DNA from: Streptomyces spinosisporus
GTDB lineage: Bacteria > Actinomycetota > Actinomycetes > Streptomycetales > Streptomycetaceae
Direction of reading: 5' to 3'
DNA: 64,000 nt
NCBI RefSeq assembly: GCF_022698145.1
Contig: NZ_JALDAX010000001.1
Coordinates: 1,054,001-1,118,000 of the forward strand
Each line of letters starts with the position of its first letter. The first letter of the stretch is position 1. Below the pieces are notes generated by a model that ran no database searches, was not told the DNA's origin, and worked only from the letters and a program-made list of their open reading frames with translations. Both the position numbers and the translations under genes were made by a program. Positions 54,015 to 61,414 of this stretch are shown one piece after another.

Positions 54015-55261
54015 GCGAGGGCGACGTCCAGGTTCAGCAGACGCCGGAACGCCACTCGGGGCGCCCAGGACGGGCGTCGTACGAGGGTGAGGCGGGGGAG
54101 GCGTCTGACCAGGTGGAGGAGGAGGGTCTGGGCTTCCAGGCGGGCGAGGGGCGCGCCGAGGCAGTAGTGGATGCCGTTGCTGAAGGCGAGATGGTCGAAC
54201 TTGCCGCGCTGGGGGTCGAAGCGGTCGGGGTCCGCGTGCCGGGTGGGATCGCGGTGCGCCGCTCCCACCATCAGGTGGACCATGGCGTCCTGGGCGATCT
54301 CGACTCCGCCCACTTCCCGGTCCTGGGCGGCGACCCGGCTGATCACGTGCGTGGGCGGGTCATAACGAAGCGTTTCTTCCACGAAGGCCGGCACGAAGGA
54401 GGGGTTGGCGGCGAGCAGGTCCCAGTGCAGGGGGTGCTCCAGGAGCCGTAACGTCATCGTCGACAGCAGGGTCGAGGTGGTCTCCAGGGCCGCCAGCAGG
54501 AAGAACAGGGCCAGGAAGTACACGGCCTGGTCGGCCTTGTCTCTGTCGGGTTCCAGGGTGTCCCAGGTCTGTATCCACAGCGAGACGGGGTCGTCGGCGG
54601 GTTTCAGGCGCCGCCGGCGGACCAGGTCCATGAAGTAGGCGCGCAGTTCGGCCGTGGCGGCGTCGGAGCGGGCCAACTGGCTTGCGGTGGGCAGCAGTTC
54701 CTGCGTGAAGACCTGATCGTGGGTCAGTTCCCGCAGGCGTGGGTGGTCGGCGGTGGGCAGCCCGAGCCACTCACCGATCGCGGCGATGGGCAGCTCCTCG
54801 GTCACGGTGGAGACGAAGTCCGCCTCGCCGTGGTGGAGTTGCTCGGACAGCGAGATCAGGAGCTGGTCGGTGGCCCGGCTGATCGTCCGGCCGATCCGTT
54901 TCAGTGCGGTGCGGCCGAACGTGCCGGCCGCCCGGCGGATGCGGGTGTGGTCCGGGGGGTTGAGGGCGGGCAGGGTGTTGCTCATCTCCCGCGACGAGGG
55001 GGCGTTCCAGCGCGTGCGCGGGCCTTGCTTCTCGCGCCAGTTCTTGTCCGGCTCCAGCCAGGTGCGGTCGCGCAGCACCTGGTCACAGAGGTCGAAGCCG
55101 GTCACGAGCAGACCGCCCCAGGGAGCGGGAGCGACCGGCCCCATGGACCGGAGGTCGGAGTAGACGGGGAACGGGTCGGCCTGCCCCTCCGCCGTCCGCA
55201 GACGGGCGAAGAGGCTGACGGTTGAACGACGGTCGTGCGACGGGCGTGCGTCGACCACCAC
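54011..55261 (-). CDS. Cytochrome P450, canonical (conservon-associated)
   Basis: A 416-residue P450. The heme loop FSNGIHYCLGAPLARLEAQ carries the cysteine ligand, the ExxR motif is present in EETLRYDPP, and the I-helix reads LLAALETTST with the Thr pair for oxygen activation. It should be an active monooxygenase. The GTG at 55261 was chosen because AAGGAG lies 8 bases upstream; the open frame extends 20 codons further without support. It overlaps the crotonase gene at its 3' end and is separated by 93 bases from the second P450. It resembles the CYP154-type partner of conservon P450 pairs, from memory. Confidence 0.9.
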   Translation of the reverse strand: MVVDARPSHDRRSTVSLFARLRTAEGQADPFPVYSDLRSMGPVAPAPWGGLLVTGFDLCDQVLRDRTWLEPDKNWREKQGPRTRWNAPSSREMSNTLPALNPPDHTRIRRAAGTFGRTALKRIGRTISRATDQLLISLSEQLHHGEADFVSTVTEELPIAAIGEWLGLPTADHPRLRELTHDQVFTQELLPTASQLARSDAATAELRAYFMDLVRRRRLKPADDPVSLWIQTWDTLEPDRDKADQAVYFLALFFLLAALETTSTLLSTMTLRLLEHPLHWDLLAANPSFVPAFVEETLRYDPPTHVISRVAAQDREVGGVEIAQDAMVHLMVGAAHRDPTRHADPDRFDPQRGKFDHLAFSNGIHYCLGAPLARLEAQTLLLHLVRRLPRLTLVRRPSWAPRVAFRRLLNLDVALA

Positions 55262-55354
55262 GATGACGGCTCCTTCCTGGGAAACCAGCCGCCATACGTA
55301 CCCATGCGCTGATTGAAACATCCACTAATGTCGGTCTGGTGAGGGTTACCTTCG

Positions 55355-56722
55355 TCACTCACCGCCAAGCCAAGCCCTGAAGCGGCTGAACAGGCCCCGG
55401 GGCTGGCTCGTTGCCGCCCGGGTCTCGGTCTGCGGCACCACCGTCGCGGCGGGCTGCGGCACCGGTGCCGACGGCTGGGCTCCGGCGGGCCGTGCCGGGC
55501 CGGCCGGGGCGAGGGCGCGAGGGGTGAAGCGGACCGGCAGGGTGACCAGGGTGCGGCTCCACGGCCCCTCCGCCCACTGCAGGTCCTTGAAGGGGACGCG
55601 CATCTCCAGATCGGGCAGTCCGGTCAGCAGGGACTCGACCGCGGTCACCGCGATCATGAAGGCGGGGTCCTTGGCCGGGCAGGCGTGCGGCCCCGCGCCG
55701 AACGCCAAGTGCGCCTTGGCGCTGAGCTGTTCGCGCTGCTGGGTCAGCTTGGGGTCGGTGTTGGCCGCCGCGAAGGAGATCAGCACCGGGTTGCCCGCCT
55801 TGAGGACCCTACCGCCCAACTCCACGTCGTGCGTGGGGTAGTGGCCCGCGTAGTTGGCGATCGGCGCGTAGTTCCACAGGGTCTGGTAGACGGCCTCCTC
55901 GACGGGCAGCGCGGCCTGGGCCTCCTCGCTCAGATACAGCGCGGCACTGGTGCCGAGGGCCGCGGCCAGCGGGGCGGTGCCGCCGGAGAGCAGCGTGACG
56001 AGCTGGTGCAGGACCTCTTCGTCGGTCAGCTGCGCATGGTGCTGCATCAGACGCGTCGTCAGGTCGGTGCCCGGCTGACGGTGCTTGAGGGCGATCAGCT
56101 CGGCGAGCGCCGTGCCCAGCACCTCGTCCGCCCCGGGCGTGCCCTGGAAGATGCCGCTGATCCCGACGATCACACGGTCGCCGAGCTCGGGCGGGCAGCC
56201 GAACAGGTCGCTGAAGACCAGCAGCGGCAGGGGCTGGGCGTAGGACTCCATCAGTTCCGCCCGGCCGCCCGGCTCGGAACTGAACTGGCTGATCAGATAC
56301 TCGGCGGACTGCTGGACCTTGCGGCGCAGCTGGAGTTCGTTGACGGTGGCGAGGCTGTCGACGACCGCCTGGCGCAGCCGGGCGTGCGCCGCGCCGTCGC
56401 TGAACAGGGCGTTGGGCCGGTAGCCCATCATCGGTACGGCCGGGCTGTCGGCGGGGACGCGGCCCTCGTTCAGGGCGTTCCAGCGGCGCGAGTCGCGGAC
56501 GAAGGACGCGGGGTTCTGCAGGATGTACAGGGCCGCGTCGTAGCTGGTGACCAGCTCGACCTCGACGTCGGGCGCGATGTCGACGGCGGCGCTCGGACCG
56601 AGGGAGCGCAGATGGCTGTAGGTGGCCTCGGGGTCGGAGCCGAACTGGGGTCCGTACAGCGGGACTTTGCCGTGCGCGGGGCAACCGGCCGGTATCTGCT
56701 GGCTGTCGTGGTGCTGGTGCAT
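55355..56722 (-). CDS. Cytochrome P450 lacking the ExxR motif (CYP157-like)
   Basis: A 455-residue P450. The heme loop FGAGPHACPA is intact with Cys348, but the K-helix ExxR is replaced: the matching stretch reads YQTLW with Gln280 and Trp283 in place of Glu and Arg. The I-helix also lacks the acid-Thr pair (LLSGGTAPLAAAL). Loss of ExxR is known for Streptomyces CYP157 proteins found in conservons. A Pro/Ala-rich C-terminal tail of about 50 residues ends in an amphipathic GLFSRFRAWLGGE, which may touch the membrane. It follows the conservon GTPase by 9 bases, so it belongs to the same operon. Confidence 0.9.
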   Translation of the reverse strand: MHQHHDSQQIPAGCPAHGKVPLYGPQFGSDPEATYSHLRSLGPSAAVDIAPDVEVELVTSYDAALYILQNPASFVRDSRRWNALNEGRVPADSPAVPMMGYRPNALFSDGAAHARLRQAVVDSLATVNELQLRRKVQQSAEYLISQFSSEPGGRAELMESYAQPLPLLVFSDLFGCPPELGDRVIVGISGIFQGTPGADEVLGTALAELIALKHRQPGTDLTTRLMQHHAQLTDEEVLHQLVTLLSGGTAPLAAALGTSAALYLSEEAQAALPVEEAVYQTLWNYAPIANYAGHYPTHDVELGGRVLKAGNPVLISFAAANTDPKLTQQREQLSAKAHLAFGAGPHACPAKDPAFMIAVTAVESLLTGLPDLEMRVPFKDLQWAEGPWSRTLVTLPVRFTPRALAPAGPARPAGAQPSAPVPQPAATVVPQTETRAATSQPRGLFSRFRAWLGGE

Positions 56723-56731
56723 GGCGGGCTC

Positions 56732-57292
56732 CTAGTCGAGTAGGGACTGAAGGTGCTGCACGAGAGTGATGAGTGCCTGGGCCGCCGAACGCTGGTCGCG
56801 CACGTCGCAGCCCACGACGGGGGTGTCCGCGGGCAGGTTCAGCGCCTCGCGGACCTCCTCGAGCGGATAGGCGGTGGTGCCCTCGAAATGGTTGACGCCG
56901 ATGGCGTACGTCAGGCCGAAGCGCTCGACCAGGTCCAGGACCGGGAACGACTCGTCGAGCCGCTGGGGGTCGACGATGACCAGCGCGCCCAGGGCTCCAC
57001 GGGACAGCTCCTCCCACATCTCCTTGAAGCGCTCTTGTCCCGGCGTGCCGAAGATGTAGAGGACCAGCTCGTCGCTGAGGGTGAGCCGTCCGAAGTCCAT
57101 GGCGACGGTGGTGGTCGTCTTCTCGGGCGTGCGGGACAGGTCGTCGACCCCCACGCTGGCCTCGGTGATCTCTTCTTCGGTCTGCAGGGGTTCGATCTCG
57201 GAGATGTTCCCGATGTAGGTGGTCTTGCCCACTCCGAAGGCACCTACGACGAGGATCTTCACCGAGCGCACAACGTCTGGATCCAGGTACAC
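56732..57292 (-). CDS. Conservon small GTPase (CvnD type)
   Basis: A 186-residue MglA/Ras-like GTPase. The P-loop GAFGVGKTT is at residues 17-25, switch II reads FGTPGQERF with the catalytic Gln, and the base-binding motif is NHFEG in place of NKxD, as in other conservon GTPases (known as ATP/GTP-binding proteins of the DUF1700-era literature). It is the output switch of the conservon and probably binds the roadblock protein at the membrane. The GTG start at 57292 lies 3 bases past the stop of the DUF742 gene. Confidence 0.92.
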   Translation of the reverse strand: MYLDPDVVRSVKILVVGAFGVGKTTYIGNISEIEPLQTEEEITEASVGVDDLSRTPEKTTTTVAMDFGRLTLSDELVLYIFGTPGQERFKEMWEELSRGALGALVIVDPQRLDESFPVLDLVERFGLTYAIGVNHFEGTTAYPLEEVREALNLPADTPVVGCDVRDQRSAAQALITLVQHLQSLLD

Positions 57293-57295
57293 GGG

Positions 57296-57691
57296 TTACG
57301 CTCCGAATTTGGATTTCAGGCCAGCGAGGACATCGCCGAGCAGTTCTCGGTCGGTGGGCTCGGCCCGCGGTACGGGCTTTCTGACGAGGACGAGACCGCT
57401 CTCCTCGAGCTGCGCCAGGAGGATGCGCACGATGCCCAGCGGCAGATGGGTGTGGCCGGCCACCTCGGCCACGGACAGGAAGCCGTGGGCGACCAGGTCC
57501 ACGATCGCCTGGGCCTCTGGCGACAGCGTGCGCGCCGCCGCCGAGGTGCCCTTGAGGGCGGTCACCAGGGCGGTGCGCTCGTACTGCTGGTCCGAAGGCA
57601 GCGCCCGCCCGTTGGTGATCACGAAGAAGGGCACTAACGCCGAGGTGAGTTCCAGTTCCGGTTCCTCGTCCTGGTCGTGCTCGTCAGGCAT
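57296..57691 (-). CDS. Conservon DUF742 protein (CvnC type)
   Basis: A 131-residue DUF742 protein. It begins with an acidic tail, then LVPFFVITNGRALP, and ends in a winged-helix-like segment: AIVDLVAHGFLSVAEVAGHTHLPLGIVRILLAQLEESGLVLVRKP. It is the third conserved member of the cvn cassette. In other conservons it forms complexes with the sensor and roadblock proteins. Its start overlaps the end of the upstream roadblock gene by 8 bases. Confidence 0.92.
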   Translation of the reverse strand: MPDEHDQDEEPELELTSALVPFFVITNGRALPSDQQYERTALVTALKGTSAAARTLSPEAQAIVDLVAHGFLSVAEVAGHTHLPLGIVRILLAQLEESGLVLVRKPVPRAEPTDRELLGDVLAGLKSKFGA

Positions 57692-58529
57692 CGCTGGGTG
57701 CTCCCTCCCTCGATATCCGCTCCTCGCTCAATCTGGGCACGACCTCGTGCAGACGCGCGGTGAACTCCTCGATGTCGGTGTCGTGTTCGGCTGCCGCGGC
57801 CAGCAGGTGGCCCTTGCTGCCCGCGATCAGGAAGATCCAGCCGTGCTGGAACTCGATGACCGTCTGCCGCCACCCGGTGTCCTCGTGGACCCCGGTGAAC
57901 TGTGACGTGACGCGGCTGTAGGCGTGGATGCCCGTCATGGCGGCCGAGATGGTGTCGACCAGATTCCGGCTGATGCCCGAACTCGCGCCCCGCGGAAGGC
58001 CGTTGATACCGAGAAGTACGGCGTGCCGGGCGCCGTGCACCTCGGCGATCACCTTGTCGAGGTCGGCGAGCACCAGCCCCGCCCGGTCGCCGGCCGGACT
58101 CCGGGACGAGGCGCCGCCGTCCGCGGACGACTCCTCCGCGTCCACCCGTGGCGGTGAGGTCAGGTTGTTGCCGAGCCGGGCGACGAGCCGGTGCATGCGG
58201 AAGGAGATCTGCTGGATGTCGACGTCCGGCTCCGCGGCCGCGGCGAGATAGGCACCCTCGCCGGCCCCGATGAGGAAGATCCACCCATGGGAGAACTCAA
58301 TGATCGTCTGGTGCCACCGCGGGTCCCTCACCGGCTCGATGAAGTGGGACGTGGCCCGGCTGAGCGACTGCATCCCCGCCATGGCGGCGGAAATGGTCTG
58401 CACGTCTTTGCTGACAAGGCCTTCGGACGCCCCCAGCGGAACGCCGTCCGCGGAGAGCAGGACAGCGTGCCGTGCCTTGGGCACATTGGTCACGATGTCC
58501 TCGAGCATCCACGAGAGGTCAGTGGTCAT
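57684..58529 (-). CDS. Conservon roadblock/LC7 protein with two tandem roadblock domains (CvnB type)
   Basis: A 281-residue protein made of two roadblock/LC7 domains in tandem, about residues 1-125 and 150-275. Each repeats the same plan: a start helix (MLEDIVTNVPKARHAVLLSADG; LDKVIAEVHGARHAVLLGINGL), an ISAAM helix (TISAAMAGM; TISAAMTGI), and the strand pair ending IEFSHGWIFLIGAG or IEFQHGWIFLIAGS. Conservon roadblock proteins are normally about 140 residues with one domain, so this is an internal duplication that would give a built-in dimer. It should regulate the GTPase. It overlaps the sensor gene by 4 bases. Confidence 0.92.
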   Translation of the reverse strand: MTTDLSWMLEDIVTNVPKARHAVLLSADGVPLGASEGLVSKDVQTISAAMAGMQSLSRATSHFIEPVRDPRWHQTIIEFSHGWIFLIGAGEGAYLAAAAEPDVDIQQISFRMHRLVARLGNNLTSPPRVDAEESSADGGASSRSPAGDRAGLVLADLDKVIAEVHGARHAVLLGINGLPRGASSGISRNLVDTISAAMTGIHAYSRVTSQFTGVHEDTGWRQTVIEFQHGWIFLIAGSKGHLLAAAAEHDTDIEEFTARLHEVVPRLSEERISREGAPSDA

Positions 58530-59716
58530 GCGTCTTGGGACCCTTCGGTGGGCGAGGAGTCGAGGTTGCGGCCCGAGAGGGTGCCTCGCTGCAGCGCCCC
58601 CAGTGCACCCAGGCTGCGGCCGGAGGTACGGCCGGAGTCCTCGGTCGTCCGTGGCGGCTGCTCCTCCCGGTCGTCGGAGGCGACGGCGACGGGGGTCTGC
58701 CGGGACGCGCGCTTGGGCAGCCCGTTCAGCGTGCGGGGCCGGCTCTGGGTGGTGCCGCTCTCGGGGACGCGGGCGATGCTCACCGGCTCCTGCTCCACCG
58801 GGGACGGCTGCTCCTCGGTCCACAGGCCCTCGGGCAGCAGGACGACGGCGCGGACACCGCCGTAGCGGGAGTCCCCGGTGACGTCCACCCGGAATCCGTA
58901 CTGGCGGGCGAGCAGGCCGATCAGCGGGAAGCCGAACTTCGGCTGGTTCCCGAGCTGCGACAGGCGCGGGACGACATCGCCGGAGAGCAGTTCGCTCGCG
59001 CGCTGCTTCTCCTCGTCGTTCATGCCGACGCCGCCGTCGTCGATCATGATGCACAGGTTGTTCTGGATGCGCTGGAAGGTCACATCGATGGGGGCGTCCT
59101 GCTGCGAGAAGCTGGCAGCGTTGTCGAGGAGTTCGGCCACGGCGAGCGCGACCGGCGTGACGGCGGAGGCCTTCAGCGCGACCCCGGTCTGTTGCCGGAT
59201 CTCGACCCGGCGGAAGTTGCGGATCTGCGACTGGGCGCTGCGCACCACGTCGTAGACGCTCGCGGGCCGGTTGCGGCGTCCCACCGGCGCACCGCACAGC
59301 ACGGCGATGCCCTGTGCCTTGCGCTGCATCTGCGCGTTGGCGTGGGTCACTTCGAGAAGATCGCCGAGCACCGCGTCGCCGCCGTACTTGCGCTGGATCT
59401 GCTCCAGGACGGTCATCTGCTCGGCGGCAAGGCTCTGCAGGAAGCTGGCGGATCCCTTCAGAACCGCCTTCGTGCTCTCCTCCGAGGCCTCCTCGGCCTC
59501 ACGGATCGTTCCGTCGAACTCTTTCTGGTACTTCGTCAGTTCTGCCTGGGTCTGCAGCAGTTGACTCTTGGCGGCGTTCAGCTGAACGGTCAGCGAGTCC
59601 TCGGCCTGCCGCTTCTTTCTTCCCAGGGCCCTGTTGCGGACGACGAGCACCGCGATCGCGGCGACGGCTATCACCGTCATCGCAACCAGGCACCACGCAA
59701 GCGCGTCTCGAGACAT
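58526..59716 (-). CDS. Conservon sensor ATPase/histidine-kinase-like protein (CvnA type)
   Basis: A 396-residue membrane sensor and first gene of the operon. One transmembrane segment (AWCLVAMTVIAVAAIAVLVV) near residue 15 is followed by a coiled coil (about residues 35-90), a helical dimerisation region, and a HATPase_c domain with the N box ELLDNAASFS and the G boxes DDGGVGM and FGFPLIGLLA. There is no large extracellular domain and no clear phospho-acceptor His of standard kinases. The C-terminal about 110 residues are disordered. The ATG at 59716 has AAAGG nearby and starts just before the membrane segment. Confidence 0.9.
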   Translation of the reverse strand: MSRDALAWCLVAMTVIAVAAIAVLVVRNRALGRKKRQAEDSLTVQLNAAKSQLLQTQAELTKYQKEFDGTIREAEEASEESTKAVLKGSASFLQSLAAEQMTVLEQIQRKYGGDAVLGDLLEVTHANAQMQRKAQGIAVLCGAPVGRRNRPASVYDVVRSAQSQIRNFRRVEIRQQTGVALKASAVTPVALAVAELLDNAASFSQQDAPIDVTFQRIQNNLCIMIDDGGVGMNDEEKQRASELLSGDVVPRLSQLGNQPKFGFPLIGLLARQYGFRVDVTGDSRYGGVRAVVLLPEGLWTEEQPSPVEQEPVSIARVPESGTTQSRPRTLNGLPKRASRQTPVAVASDDREEQPPRTTEDSGRTSGRSLGALGALQRGTLSGRNLDSSPTEGSQDA

Positions 59717-60122
59717 GAAAACCTTTCCCGGCGCATGAAATGCGGACGTAGACGGATACACTCCCCCGCGAGTACGCACCCGCGACACAGCATGCCGGCT
59801 GCTCACGCGCGGTGGCGTGCCGAGCAGACGGCCCTCAAGTCAGCGCCTGAAGTGAGTGGATCAAGGTCGCAGATGCGGGGGATGCTACCACCGGCTCGCG
59901 AACCTCAGAGAGTCGCTCCCTGGTTCCTCCGCAAGCTCAACACGCCATCCGATTACGGTTGTTGACTGTTGTTCAGAGTGCGCGGCATCAAGTGCCGACA
60001 GCCTGTCGACAAGTGGAATGATCTTATCAGGATGCACGCAGCGTGTGGGTCCGGCCACCGAGGGCTCGGGATCATGGAACTCGGGATCACGGAACCTGAC
60101 AGAGGCTGTTGAAACCGGCGTA
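59717..60122. promoter_or_regulatory. Divergent promoter region between the conservon and the AraC-type gene
   Basis: A 406-base region holding promoters for both the minus-strand conservon and the plus-strand AraC-type gene. Its lower GC content around 59930-60030 fits promoter DNA. Just before the regulator gene are two near-identical 15-base direct repeats (CTCGGGATCATGGAA at 60065-60079 and CTCGGGATCACGGAA at 60080-60094), a likely binding site for the AraC-type protein. No open frame with normal codon use is present. Confidence 0.55.
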
Positions 60123-60527
60123 GTGTCAGAGTTTGTGAGCCGTGCCGTCGAAGAGACCAACCGCCGCATGCTCCGGGCCCGGGACGCGATGGACCGTGCC
60201 TATGCGCAGCCGCTGGACGTGCCGGCCCTGGCCCGGATCGCCCATGTGTCCCCGGCCCACTTCGCCCGCACCTTCCGGGCCACCTTCGGCGAGACGCCGC
60301 ACCGCTATCTGCAGCGGCGCCGCGTCGAGCGCGCCATGTTCCTGCTGCGGGAGACCGACCGCAGCATCACCGACATCTGCTTCGAGGTCGGCTTCGGCAG
60401 CCCGGGCACCTTCAGCCGCACCTTCCGGGACATCGTCGGCAGCTCGCCGAGGGAGTACCGCAAGCGGGCCGTCGCCCTGGACGTGCCCACCTGCTTCACG
60501 ATGGCGTGGATGCGGCCGAGTGCGTGA
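60123..60527 (+). CDS. AraC family transcriptional regulator (DNA-binding domain only)
   Basis: A short regulator of about 134 residues that is only the AraC double helix-turn-helix: LDVPALARIAHVSPAHFARTFRATFGETPHRYLQRRRVERAMFLLRE for the first and TDICFEVGFGSPGTFSRTFRDIVGSSPREYRK for the second. There is no ligand-binding domain. Two GTG starts are possible (60123 and 60135); neither has a strong ribosome binding site, and the first is used here. The VOC protein gene 74 bases downstream is its likely target, a frequent pairing in Streptomyces. Confidence 0.85.
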   Translation: MSEFVSRAVEETNRRMLRARDAMDRAYAQPLDVPALARIAHVSPAHFARTFRATFGETPHRYLQRRRVERAMFLLRETDRSITDICFEVGFGSPGTFSRTFRDIVGSSPREYRKRAVALDVPTCFTMAWMRPSA

Positions 60528-60601
60528 CGGAGCGGCCCCGGGTGCCCGACTGAGCAGTTCTGGATAAGTTTTCGCGCTGCAGGGCTCGTAGCGTGATGTC
60601 C

Positions 60602-61012
60602 ATGTTCACAGGAATCACACACTCGCAGATCTACGTCCTCGACCAGGACGAGGCCCTCGACTTCTACGTCGGCAAGCTCGGCCTGGAGGTCAACACCGAC
60701 GCCGACCTCGGCTTCATGCGCTGGCTCACGGTCAATGTCCCCGGGCAGCCCGACCGCGAGATCCTGCTGGAGCGGCCCGGTCCGCCGCGGCTGTCCGACG
60801 AGATTGCGGAGCAGGTGCGCGACCTGCTGACCAAGGGCGCGATGGGCGGCAACCTCATCTTCCGCACGGACGACTGCCGCAAGACCTACGACGAACTGCG
60901 GGCCAAGGGCGTCGAGTTCACCGAGGAGCCCACCGAGCGCGAGTACGGCATCGACTGCGGCCTGCGCGACCCCTTCGGCAACAGCATCCGGTTCACCCAG
61001 CCGAAGGGCTGA
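60602..61012 (+). CDS. VOC family protein (glyoxalase/dioxygenase fold)
   Basis: A 136-residue vicinal-oxygen-chelate protein with two beta-alpha-beta-beta-beta units: ITHSQIYVLDQDEALDFYVGKLGLEV and ...LIFRTDDCRKTYDELRAKGVEFTEEPTEREYGIDCGLRDPFGNSIRF. Possible metal ligands are His in THSQIYV and the acidic ends of the strands. The family includes glyoxalases, dioxygenases and antibiotic-binding proteins, so the reaction is open. Upstream in-frame starts (60593, 60596) are also possible. It sits directly after the AraC-type gene. Confidence 0.85.
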   Translation: MFTGITHSQIYVLDQDEALDFYVGKLGLEVNTDADLGFMRWLTVNVPGQPDREILLERPGPPRLSDEIAEQVRDLLTKGAMGGNLIFRTDDCRKTYDELRAKGVEFTEEPTEREYGIDCGLRDPFGNSIRFTQPKG

Positions 61013-61132
61013 TCTCGCGCGGAACGGCCGGATGGCTACGGTGAGTGATTCTCGGGGGAGGACTTCCGGGGGCGTAGAAACGCCTCGAACGGTCCCGGCG
61101 GGTTGATCGCCGGGCAGAAAAGGTCATCCGGC

Positions 61133-61164
61133 GAAGGCCGGGGAGCAGATGCTCCTCGGCCTTC
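61133..61164 (+). terminator. Terminator after the VOC gene
   Basis: A 14-bp stem with one G-U pair (left arm GAAGGCCGGGGAGC) and an AGAT loop, followed by TTTCG. It ends the AraC/VOC transcript and insulates the second conservon. Confidence 0.85.
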
Positions 61165-61414
61165 TTTCGTTCGCCGCGACCGCTTCTGACCAGCTCTGAT
61201 CGATACCTTCCTCGACGGGATCGCGCGCCTGCTCGGTTTATCGGTCTGTCGTACGACGCCTCATACCAGAGCGGGACGCTGCGCGGGGGACTTTGTCAAC
61301 TGCCCACCGCACATGATGCGTTGCCGACTACTGTGAGTGTCCATCGGGCGACACCTGCCCGAAAAGCGCAGCCCGCGCTCCCGGCACCGACGGACCAGTA
61401 CGACGAGGACTTCG
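61165..61414 (+). other. Leader region of the second conservon
   Basis: About 250 bases before the sensor gene start. A possible -35 element TTGTCA is at 61293-61298 with a CATGAT-like -10 at 61312-61317, which would give a leader of roughly 90 bases. This assignment is weak. The frame upstream of 61415 is open back to 61337 but has no ribosome binding site there. Confidence 0.35.

Noticed and set aside
61133..61164. Structured RNA gene between the VOC gene and the second conservon
   Set aside because: The one strong hairpin is followed by TTTCG and is explained as a terminator; nothing else around it matches an RNA family I know.
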